Below are positions 1 through 8,864 of a stretch of DNA of 64,000 bases, in pieces. The stretch lies in contig CM076851.1 of NCBI GenBank assembly GCA_039519185.1, forward strand, positions 95,229,531 through 95,293,530. Reading direction: 5' to 3'. A model generated the notes under the pieces. That model was not told the DNA's origin. It was given only the letters and a program-made list of their open reading frames with translations, and ran no database searches. Positions within the stretch are counted from its first letter, which is position 1, and each line of letters begins with the position of its first letter. The position numbers were made by a program, and so were the translations under genes. This stretch comes from Astragalus membranaceus. Lineage: Eukaryota; Streptophyta; Magnoliopsida; Fabales; Fabaceae.

Positions 1-400
1 CCTTGCTCCTCTTCTTCCTTCGTGACCCACTTTCTTCTCACTCCCCATTTCTTCTTCTTTTCTTTCCTTATCTCACGGTTCTCTCTTTCTTTCTTTCCTT
101 AATTCCTTTCTTTTCTTTTCTTATATTTATAATATAAGTTTAAGTGAGGGTGTGGGGGCAATTTACCTCTATGCCCTCATTTAACTCTAATAGCCCAAAA
201 ATACCCCTTTCTATCAATTACTCATTTAAAAACCTTACACCAATTAATAATTAATCTAACACTTAATTAATAAAATTATTAATTAACACTAAATTAAATT
301 AATTGAGTCAAGCGTCGAAATAATTAAACTAATTATTTTGGGAAGTTACAAATAACTTTTATCTAGCAAATGAAACTTAATAGGTACAAATTTCCCAACA
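1..400 (-). other. AT-rich sequence, possible LTR end
   Basis: Pyrimidine-rich at 1-115, then very AT-rich. The segment ends at 400 with TTTCCCAACA; read on the minus strand this begins TGTTGGGAAA, a common plant LTR start. The other end lies outside the window, so neither an LTR pair nor a target duplication can be tested. No coding signal. 401-640 holds nothing I recognise. Confidence 0.25.
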
Positions 401-654
401 ATGATTTCAATCCTGTAAAAGATAACATAAATAAGGATATGTCATACTATGTAGAAGGAGAATATACATAAGCAACTATAAAGTGAAACAAATAAGCCCA
501 AAATGCAAAAAAAACCATCAAGTAAGTAGATAACTGAGAGAGAAAGGCAAAGAGAAGACCACAAAAGGAAAAGTAAAGCTAAAACAAAAAAAAAATGTGA
601 CTATCTTAAGGCAAGATTACTAACTCCTATACTTTTTTTGGTATTGTAAAATTG

Positions 655-955
655 ACATTTCATATCGGTTAAAATTGACATTTCATATCGGTTCCAGAAC
701 CGATGCCGAAAAAGGAGATATAAAAAATAGGGACATTTCATATCGGTTCCTGAACCGTTATGAAAAGTTGTTTTTATATCGGTTGCCCCTATAACCGATA
801 TGAAAAGTCTCTTTTTTAAAAAAAAAAAAAGAGACTTTTCATATCGGTACCCATTGAAAACCGATATGAAAAGTCTCTTTTCTTAAAAAAAAAATGAATT
901 TTAACATCGGTTTTCTATGGGAACCGATATGAAAAATCTCTTTTTTTTTAAAAAA
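655..955. repeat. Subterminal inverted repeats, left end of CACTA-like element
   Basis: At least eight copies of CATATCGGTT or its complement AACCGATATG occur here, many as face-to-face pairs that would form hairpins, separated by A/T runs. The same motif family recurs at 5655-5885. Confidence 0.75.
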
Positions 956-959
956 AAAG

Positions 960-1250
960 TGAGGTTGTCTTCCATCAACTCTAGATCCTTCTGTAATACA
1001 TAGTTATACAATACATAGTTATACAATATGTATATGAACTTCAACAGGAGGTCCATCCAGCAGCAAGTTTGTCCCACAACACATAGTTATACAATAATAA
1101 TATGAACTTCAACAGGATGCGGACAGTTACAAAGATGGACCTATTTCAAACACCTGATTGTCCCACAACACATAGTTATACAATAATAATATGAACTCCA
1201 TTAGACTTCCTTAGTTCTACTACATACAAAGATGGACCTATTTCAAACAC
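960..1250. repeat. Local tandem duplications inside the CACTA-like element
   Basis: Two nearly identical stretches containing CACATAGTTATACAATAATA lie at about 1072-1112 and 1163-1200. A second repeat, ACAAAGATGGACCTATTTCA, occurs at about 1120-1155 and 1226-1250. The second copy abuts the donor site of the last CIPK exon, so part of a captured intron has been duplicated. No independent coding signal. Confidence 0.6.
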
Positions 1251-2323
1251 CTGTTGCAATATCCTCAACCTTCTCTGTCAAATCTGTTGGTGAATAATTG
1301 GATGTAAATCTTATCTTCCTCTCAGAGACATCCTAAAATTCAAAGTACATTGTGTGTTAAATTAATTTCACTTACATTTAAGTGGCAAATTTTCTTCTTT
1401 CTAAAAATTAAAGTCTCAGAAGTGTTCGTGTTTCAGAGATATCAACATTTATTATTTTACAAAAATCAAAAACTACACAACAAATGGATATTCACCTTTT
1501 GATAGAGAACTGCAAGATTTCTGTCATCAAAAGGAAGGTATCCTGTTAGAATCACATACAAGATAACACCACATGACCATGTATCTGATTTTGCACCATC
1601 ATAGCCTCTACTGGCAAGAATCTCAGGAGCAACATAGTTAGGACTTCCACAAGTTGTATGCAACAATCCATCTTCCTGAAATTTTCACACACTTATATAA
1701 GTTACCAAAATGATGCAATTTAATTTGAACTATGGTTCAAACAATATCTTATTCTTCTTACCCTACAATGTTGGGGCAAAGCACTGAGGTTAAAATCGGT
1801 TAGCTTTATGTCGCCTTTCGTATCCACGAGTACATTTTCTAGCTGCAATAACACACCATTTTTTTTTGTAAAACTGCAAGTCATATGAGCCTAAGAATTG
1901 GTAATCTGGAACATAGTGTTCAAATCAAGATTCACAATGCTATAAGTTTTTAAGTAGATTTTGAAAGAACCTTAAGATCTATGTGGAAGACACCTTTGTT
2001 GTGGGAGTAGCTCACACCATCAATCAATTGTTGGAACATCTTCCTACCAAAAGCTTCTGTAAGTTTACCTTTGGTTGCCTGTTAACACAAGTAAGCTCAT
2101 CATTCATTGTCATTGGCAATAATGAAAGTTTTAAAAACCGAACCAAGGAGTTTGAACCGGCCAGACCATTCGGTCACAGTTCGAATACTTTAAACAACTC
2201 AAACTGGTATGAACTAGAGATCAAACCGCTAAATAACCAAACTGTAGGCATAGCTGATTCCTAGTTCAACCGATTGAACCAACGGTTCTGGTTCAGTTCT
2301 TAAAATACTGCCAATAATGGATC

Positions 2324-2359
<36 letters not shown>

Positions 2360-2443
2360 AATTTCTCTTACAATTTTGTCAAATAACTCTCCTCCATTCA
2401 CAAACTCAAGTACCATATAAATTTTGGTTTTGCTAGCCAAGAC
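1251..2443 (-). pseudogene. Captured CIPK (SnRK3) kinase fragment, five exons
   Basis: CIPKs are Ser/Thr kinases activated by calcineurin B-like calcium sensors. Five exons with GT/AG boundaries read leftward: 2443-2372 (kinase N-lobe hinge, ending GGELFDKI), 2078-1971 (ends GVFHIDLK), 1842-1762 (LENVLVD through DFNLSALP), 1675-1496 (CGSPNYVAPEIL, then SCGVILYVILTGYLPF) and 1332-1251 (RFTSNYSPTDL, the start of the protein-phosphatase interaction region). Closest in my memory to CIPK21-type sequences. The P-loop and catalytic-lysine exons, the rest of the C-lobe and the NAF motif are missing. The catalytic HRD reads HID and DFG reads DFN, so no active kinase is possible. It lies inside the CACTA-like element and is best read as a captured, internally deleted genomic copy. 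Confidence 0.87.
2326..2354. repeat. (AT)n microsatellite
   Basis: About 14 AT dinucleotides, in an intron of the captured CIPK fragment. Confidence 0.9.
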
Positions 2444-2695
2444 CTGCATAATCATAAGTACAAATCATCATAATTAGAACACCAAAGTTTAAATGTCAAG
2501 GTGTATACGTAGTTGCATTGCAATGGATCATTTTATCGCCCTTACTGTTTTTTATAGCAAATGTTAGTTTTTTATAGTTTTGGCAGTTATTCACCACCTG
2601 AAGTTATAAATTTGATTCATTCAGCAAGATTGGACTATAGTCAGTAAATAAATAACGAACTTTACTACATACCAACTACTAAAAATTACACAAAC

Positions 2696-2795
2696 CTTAT
2701 AATATGAATTGTCAAAAGTAGTAGGGCTTCCAAAACCTTTAGTTCCAAGAGTGTGGGCTCCAGACAAAGCTACCAGTTCTTGTGTTGTGTGAAAG
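2696..2795 (-). pseudogene. Captured ascorbate peroxidase (APX6-like) exon
   Basis: One exon reads TQELVALSGAHTLG then KGFGSPTTFDNSYYK and ends at a GT donor (2695-2694). This is the haem-peroxidase proximal region: the His in SGAHT is the proximal haem ligand in class I peroxidases, and the GFG/FDNSYYK context resembles plastid APX6-type enzymes that use ascorbate to remove hydrogen peroxide. The acceptor side is unclear near 2795. No other peroxidase exon is evident nearby, so this is a fragment captured with the CIPK piece in the same orientation. Confidence 0.75.
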
Positions 2796-3110
2796 AAAAG
2801 TTTCAAATGGATAACAATGCATGAGTAAAATTAATTGTGGTGCAATATGCACAGAATTTTGTCCTAATGATAAATATTAGCACATGATTCTGTAAATCAG
2901 TATATCTCCACCCTTGTTGCTCTAGGGGGCAGGGGATATCTCTGTTATGGAGTGATTAATTTACTACAAGAAATTATGCTTTTTTATTTCAATTCAGGAA
3001 ATAATTTAATTTAGGTATTTGTAATCTAACCTCTCTTATTGCTGTGACTTCAGCATGAGCAGTTGGGTAACAATAAAGCTAATTAATTGTTCAGATTCCA
3101 GTAGCATTAC

Positions 3111-3174
3111 CTTCCTTATGGCCAGCAAATGCAGAAGCTACTGCAACAGTTCCATCCTTAGTTTGCACCACTGG
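3111..3174 (-). pseudogene. Captured guanosine deaminase-like exon
   Basis: An exon of about 64 bp reads VQTKDGTVAVASAFAGHKE with a GT donor at 3110. This resembles the N-terminal segment, just before the deaminase core, of plant guanosine deaminases (CDA-fold enzymes converting guanosine to xanthosine). The zinc-binding HAE and PCxxC motifs are not present, so nothing functional is encoded. The match is short and made from memory; a different protein with a similar N-terminus is possible. Confidence 0.6.
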
Positions 3175-3535
3175 GATGATTGAAAAGGGAATAAATCTTA
3201 AAAAATGTAAGCAAAGAAATAGAAGATATATAGTTTTTTGGATGATTAAAATTTGGATGCATTGGTATGAGCAAGGTATTTGGCTTTGTTGGAGCAACAT
3301 GGGCAGCAAAGAGAGGACATTGTATTCAACATTCATTCTCTTCCTATACACAACTAATTTCCTCATTTCACAATTTTACCAGCCAACAAATTTTCACAAG
3401 TGTAAAAACTCAACTAGAAAAGACAGCGATGTAGACTCTAAAACCATACAAATAATTACATCCAATTAAATTCCAAAAACAAGCCGTGTCCAATAGATAA
3501 AGGCATCAAATGAAACTTATAAAAAGACACAAACC

Positions 3536-3602
3536 CTAAGAAGTGAGAACAACAGCAACACCACCTGCTTTAATCTTCTTCTCAGCAATCTTCTTTTTTT
3601 AG
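3536..3602 (-). pseudogene. Possible captured 60S ribosomal protein C-terminus (uL15/L27a-like)
   Basis: The minus strand reads KKIAEKKIKAGG then VAVVLTS and a TAG at 3538-3536. This resembles the C-terminal tail of plant 60S L27a. Upstream sequence does not continue the family in frame. The match is short and lysine-rich, so it is tentative. It sits in line with the other captured fragments. Confidence 0.4.
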
Positions 3603-4005
3603 AGCATTTACGGTGTATGTTCTTGATAGCAGCCTTCTCTGTGCCACAATTCATCATCAAAAGAAACTAAAATTGTAGAATCAAATCAAACACATCAAAT
3701 GACTTGAACACCTATTCCTAAGATCTAAATCTGATTCTACACATTTTACCTCTTATCTCGTGACTTTTTCCTCGAGGAGATCTATTCTTCGGTGAGGCAA
3801 CAACTTTCAGCTTCAACATCCTCACCTAGTTCAAGTAGTTCCTGCATCCATGAGAACACAAATGTTTGAGATCACACTAGTACTAATCGCCAACAGCGAC
3901 TTTCAATTGAAGAGACCGCGATGAGCTGGTGAGGGCGACAGAGAGTGAGAGGCAAACATTTTTGTACTGGTCAATGACGGCCATACTCCTTCAGTCTTCA
4001 ATATC

Positions 4006-4076
4006 CTAGCAGTGCAATGCAATCCATTTCTGTACTGAATTGAATGTGCTTATGTATTGTGCTTTTGCATCTTCAC
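4006..4076 (-). pseudogene. Unidentified captured terminal exon
   Basis: A strong acceptor (polypyrimidine tract then CAG at 4079-4077) precedes a frame reading GEDAKAQYISTF then NSVQKWIALHC and a stop. It looks like the last exon of a gene, but I do not recognise the family. The orientation and neighbours match the other captured pieces. It could be chance. Confidence 0.3.
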
Positions 4077-4884
4077 CTGAAAAAACAGGGAAAATATTGC
4101 GGACACATAAGCTATTTAAAATTATATTTACAATTATAGGGATCATGATCAGTGGAGACACTATTTGGCACATTACTACATCAAGTTTTATCACATGATA
4201 TCTCATTACAACTAGAGAACCATGGTCTAGGAAAATTGGTCAAAACAATGTATGTTGTTGTATGCATGTGTGTTCTGGTGTACAAATTTTAAATGTCAGA
4301 AGTTTCTCTGCCTTTACATAGCTCATCACTCCTTTTCACTATATGAGTAGTGTTACTAAGGAACCGTAAATTTCAGGACATCCAGATTACTCTATCTAGG
4401 TCATAAGTACAGTACTGTTGATCTAATCATCATATACACAAACAAAACCTTGGTTTGGATAACATTGAACTCTAAAATTTTCGCTCAATCTGTTTACCAA
4501 CTTATATTATAACCCCAGAAAAAGATAAAACCCCTTTTATCATAATTGCATTTAGAAGAGCTTGATTCCTTGAGCCTTTGAATGGGTGACTTTTTCCATC
4601 ACAAATGCAAACAGTTTGATAAAGGAAAACAATATGAGAAAGTGATTGTTATTAAAGAGATAACAAATCTCAAATTTCCTATCACTGTCTTCATTCCTTG
4701 TTATTTTACTTGTTCATTCTCAAAATATTTGGAAAGGTTAATTGCAATTGCAATGCAGTAATACTATAGAAACAATCAAATCAGTTAAAAGTTATTTGGA
4801 AAGGTTAATTCTAAGACCCATGCAGAATTACAACCAAATAGGTCAACATAAGTACATCAAACAAGAGGTGATAAAAAATTGAAC

Positions 4885-4983
4885 CTTGACGGTGTCAAAG
4901 GGGTGGCCAACGGCAACGGCGGCAACTCCAGCGAACAAGCCAGCCACGAAATCCTTATACCCTGAAGTTGAAATCTCGGCCAT
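4885..4983 (-). pseudogene. Captured first exon of a BAC1-like mitochondrial carrier
   Basis: The ATG at 4983 opens a 33-codon exon reading GYKDFVAGLFAGVAAVAVG then HPFDTVK, ending at a GT donor (4884-4883). HPFDTVK fits the mitochondrial carrier signature Px[DE]xx[KR], and the N-terminus resembles BAC1-type basic amino acid (arginine) transporters of the inner membrane. Only the first half of transmembrane helix 1 and its signature are present; the other five helices are missing. A purine-rich stretch further upstream may be its 5' UTR. Confidence 0.7.
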
Positions 4984-5230
4984 GTGCTCAGTCTGTAGAA
5001 ACAGTAGAATAGAAGTGGAGTTGTAAGCTACTACATAGTAAAAAAGCCTCATATATTCATAAACAGATGAAACAAATAATCAAACATTTGGTGAATGTGT
5101 AAAAAAACCTATCAACTGAGAAAATCAACAAACCCTAAACCCTAAATACACAAAATCAACAAATCCACAACATATGTAACAAAACCCTAATTACCCAAAT
5201 CCACAAAGCCTATCAACTGAGAAATATTTG

Positions 5231-5640
5231 TCAAAAAAAAGTTTTGAGAGAGATCGAGCGAGACAGAGAGAGAGAGAGAGGCAGAGAGAGAGGGAGAACG
5301 AACCGAGAGAGAACGAGAGGGAGAAACGCGACGTCAACTTCGTTCTCTAGAAGCTTCGTGAGTGAGTGAGACGAGAAGGAGAAACAGTGACTGAAAGAGA
5401 GGGAAAGGCGTTGTGAGTGAGAGAATCGGTGACTGAAAGAGAGGGAGAAACAGTGACTGCGAATGAGAGTGAGAGGGAGCGAAGGGTGTGCGAATGAGAG
5501 TGAGGGGGTGAGCACCAAGGCATGAAGTGGAGTGGCCGGCGGAGGTGAGGGCGGTGTTGGTTGAGAGAGGCGTAGGTGATTGAGAGTGAGGACGGTGGGA
5601 GAAAGACACGCGAGAGTGAGAGGGAGCCACTGGTGAAGAG
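5231..5640. repeat. Purine-rich low-complexity stretch
   Basis: A GAGA-rich segment that opens spurious Ser/Leu-rich frames on the minus strand. It may be the transcribed leader of the captured carrier exon. No domain is visible. Confidence 0.6.
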
Positions 5641-5654
5641 ATGCGTAAAAGCCT

Positions 5655-5904
5655 AATGTTTTTGGTTTCTATAACGGGTGGTTTTGTGACCCGTTATGGA
5701 AGCCAAAATTTTTGGACTTTCTATAACGGTTATGCAAGGGAACCGATATGAAAGATGGTTTTTCCACTTTCTATATCGGTTCCAGTGGCAACCGATATAA
5801 AAATTGTAATTTTAATTACAAAACTGCCACCGCGTCACTTTTAATATCAGGCCGTTTTTAACCGATATAAATGACCGTTATAAAAGACATTTTTTCCACT
5901 AGTG
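5655..5904. repeat. Right terminal and subterminal repeats of CACTA-like element
   Basis: Carries inverted copies of TATCGGTT/AACCGATA plus ATAACGG variants. It ends CCACTAGTG at 5896-5904, the terminal CACTA on the minus strand. Confidence 0.75.
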
Positions 5905-7794
5905 TCAGTCTCTCACCCACTACTTTAATTAAGCTTAACTGCTTAAGTAAACTCCAATTGGGGTCCAAAAGTATCAAGAAACAGGTTCTCATGCCAACTC
6001 CAAGGGTGCCTCTGCAGCAACATGTTTTCAGTTTGAATTCATATCCATGACTATGCAAAAAGAATGAAAACAACTGAGCAAACAATAAAATGTAGTAATG
6101 TTAGATGACTGCTTCATGTTACTAAGGAGAGAACCTTGGAGTATGACTTCAGTTGATGCAAGAAAACAAATACAAATGAATTGATTCTACAAAGACAAAT
6201 GTACAACACGCTATTAAACAACATCACAATCTAATATTGTTTTCCAACATCAATGCTCGACCAAAGTCTGACCATTTAAAATTTTGTACGTTCATGTTGA
6301 GCAATCAAAATCATGGGCCAAATTCTAAATTTGTAATCATAAAAATGTGGCCATCATGAGGCTCCATGAGATTAACATTGACCTACTATTTGTTGATGAG
6401 TGCGTGACATAGCTCTCAATAAAGAGCTCAATAATCCTCTTCACGTCTCAGTTCTTCTCTTGTCATTAGCTCATCAAACAAAAAAAACAAAGAACCAAAT
6501 TATGCTCAAGCTTACTACCAAGAAAGGTATGGTATAGAATTCATAAAAATATGAAAACTAATATGATGCCAACCCAGGTATCAAATAAAATCAAATAATA
6601 TACAAAATTCATCTTTATTTATCTGTTTTCAACCTTCTTATACCCCATCATCATAAAGAAACATAATCCTAACTTCCTAAGAAAACTAAAAAACACACTA
6701 ACCTATACCTTCAAGATCCTTTTCATTGATGAACATCAGTACCTTCAAGAAATTCATTGATGAACATTTGAGAGATTTTCAGCTTATGCATAATCAGCAT
6801 AAAAAGAACTTAATCATTGTAAAGAATAACCAAATGGTTTCAACTTTGAGATGTGTTGTTCCTTTGCAACTGCAAGCAATATAAATTCAAAAGCAACACA
6901 TCATTCCATTAGCTGGTGTCTATGAACAGATAACCGCATGTAAGAACATCTTATAACCAAAAAATAAAAACAAAACCTCCTAACCTAACCTACATCATGG
7001 GAAAAACTTCTCAACCAAAAAATAAAAACAAAATTAAACTTACAAAGTCACCCACTCTCAAATAATGGGTCCAACTATTTTGGAATTTCATAGAAAATTG
7101 ACACATTGCAGAAGCAAAAGATGCAAAATCTTAATAATTATATTCATGTCCACACATCACCAATTTCTAATGGATTTAAAAAATTACCTGATGACCAGAA
7201 GAAGAAGACGGATGAAGTAGGTGCACGTACCGTTTTTTAAGAGCTTTAGGTTTTTGCTGGTGAAGAAAATCTCTGATAGTGTTTGCTGGGAAACAAAAAC
7301 ATTTGGGCAAATGGAATTTGAAGAAGGAAGAAAGGGAAACACATGAAAGAAGGTGAAGATACAGATAAAAGGAGGAGAATTTGTTTTGAATTTTTGTAGA
7401 AAACCAAGGAAAGATAAACTGTTGAGGGTAGATGGAAGGATTCAGACTATTCAAAGAAATTTGAATTTTAAAAGAAAATGTGATTGAAACCGTGAATTTG
7501 GGGAGGTATTGATTCCCTGTAATTAATTAGCTTTGTCAAGGCTGAGTCACGGTTATAATTGCCAAGATTGATATTTTCGGTTGTGATTTTTTCTGAGGGT
7601 TGCGTGGCTGCCAACTGTACAGCGTTTGGTTACATGTTATTTTGTCATCAATGACGTATTTTATTTTGTCTTGTGATGTGGACCGCTGATGTGTATGTTT
7701 CATGGTTGTATATTGTTAAGATTAAGATTAAGATTAAATTTGCTTTTTAACTTTTGGATCCCTTTTAGTACCACGCATCAGGTGTTAAATACAA
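5905..7794. other. AT-rich sequence without recognisable genes
   Basis: Mostly AT-rich. A minus-strand frame at 7454-7176 ends in an exon-like CATCAG|GTAATT junction near 7188 and could be a leader exon, but has no recognisable domain. I see no mobile-element termini here. Confidence 0.4.
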
Positions 7795-7806
7795 CTAGTG
7801 GGATGA

Positions 7807-7823
7807 CCCGTGCGATGCACGGG
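7807..7823 (-). other. Helitron 3' terminal hairpin
   Basis: Perfect 7-bp stem CCCGTGC/GCACGGG around a 3-nt loop, 8 nt before the CTAG terminus. Confidence 0.85.
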
Positions 7824-8864
7824 GTGAAACCTTTAGGGACTGCATAATCACTATAATATTAAAATTAGCTTAATAGAAATAGAAGACATATTTTAACAAT
7901 TAAAATGTGCTTATGGCTCATACACGAATGATATTAGACTTTTATAACTGGAAAAAATTGGTATTAAAAGAGGATAAAATTTGAACATATCATATAATAG
8001 AATAAAGACTACAAACAAACATAGGCTCGTTCATTAAATCGAAGTCCATAGGATCCTAATCACGTTATTTAGTCCACATTATAAAGTGGATATAGTTAGT
8101 TCATTACATAATAACATATAGGAGAATACATAATAACATCAAGTGAAGGACTGTATAAGTTTCTTGATCAACTTAGTTCAGTGCATTGGTCTTCATGGTT
8201 TTCTTCTTGAACACTTTAGTAGAATGCAGCTGCAGCTGTATTGGAAGCTGTAAAGAGACCTGAGAATGCAGGAAACGTTATTGGGAAGAATAAATATGAT
8301 CCTGAGGCGATACATGGTATTTCATAGTGATTCTGTTGTTGATGAGTTGAAGAGTACGTACCTTAAAACAAAATCTTTGTAACATTTTTCCTCCTGCAAT
8401 GGGGACAACATTAGATGAAGATGCTGCAATATTGGGTGCAAACTTGCTATTTGGGGTCCCATAGAGTGGCAATGCAGAACTGTAAGCATAATTATTGGAG
8501 ACACCATCATTAGCATTAATGTAAACAATGGAAAAAATTAAAACTAAACATAACATAATGAAAGCTATAGGATATAACTACATCAAGGAATAGAGTGGAA
8601 CCGAAAATCTAATCTATCCAAGTGGACTTCTTCCTCAATATTGGTAGTCTGTAAATCAAGATGTATATATGCATATTTAGATCAAGTTCTTAAAATCAAG
8701 CTACATGACATCGGTTAAGGAGTACATAGCAAATAACCTGAATTTAATGCAATTCCATGAACATAGACTCGACAGAACAGGGAAACAACTTCTAGTTACT
8801 TTTATTTAGTCCACCTTTAACTATAAAGGGGAGAGACACCTAGGTAATACATAATGAGAGTAAT

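Larger units (their letters stand above)
650..5904 (-). mobile_element. Non-autonomous CACTA-like transposon carrying host gene fragments
   Basis: The right end reads CACTAGTGGAAAAAATG on the minus strand, starting at 5904; CACTA is the hallmark terminus of En/Spm elements. Both ends carry many direct and inverted copies of a subterminal motif, AACCGATATGAAA and relatives, at 655-955 and 5655-5885, as expected for transposase-binding subterminal repeats. The interior has no transposase. It holds gene pieces with recognisable splice sites, all on the minus strand: CIPK, APX6-like, guanosine deaminase-like, a possible ribosomal protein tail and a BAC1-like carrier. I could not find a clean CACTA at the left end, so that boundary is approximate and the 3-bp target duplication is unverified. 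Superfamily assignment rests on one terminus plus the subterminal repeats. Confidence 0.7.

Noticed and set aside
600..660. Left CACTA terminus of the CACTA-like element
   Set aside because: No CACTA motif or matching 3-bp duplication could be seen, so an exact left boundary is not claimed.
5231..5630. Ser/Leu/His-rich minus-strand frames
   Set aside because: Produced by GAGA-rich low complexity; more than one frame is open at once.
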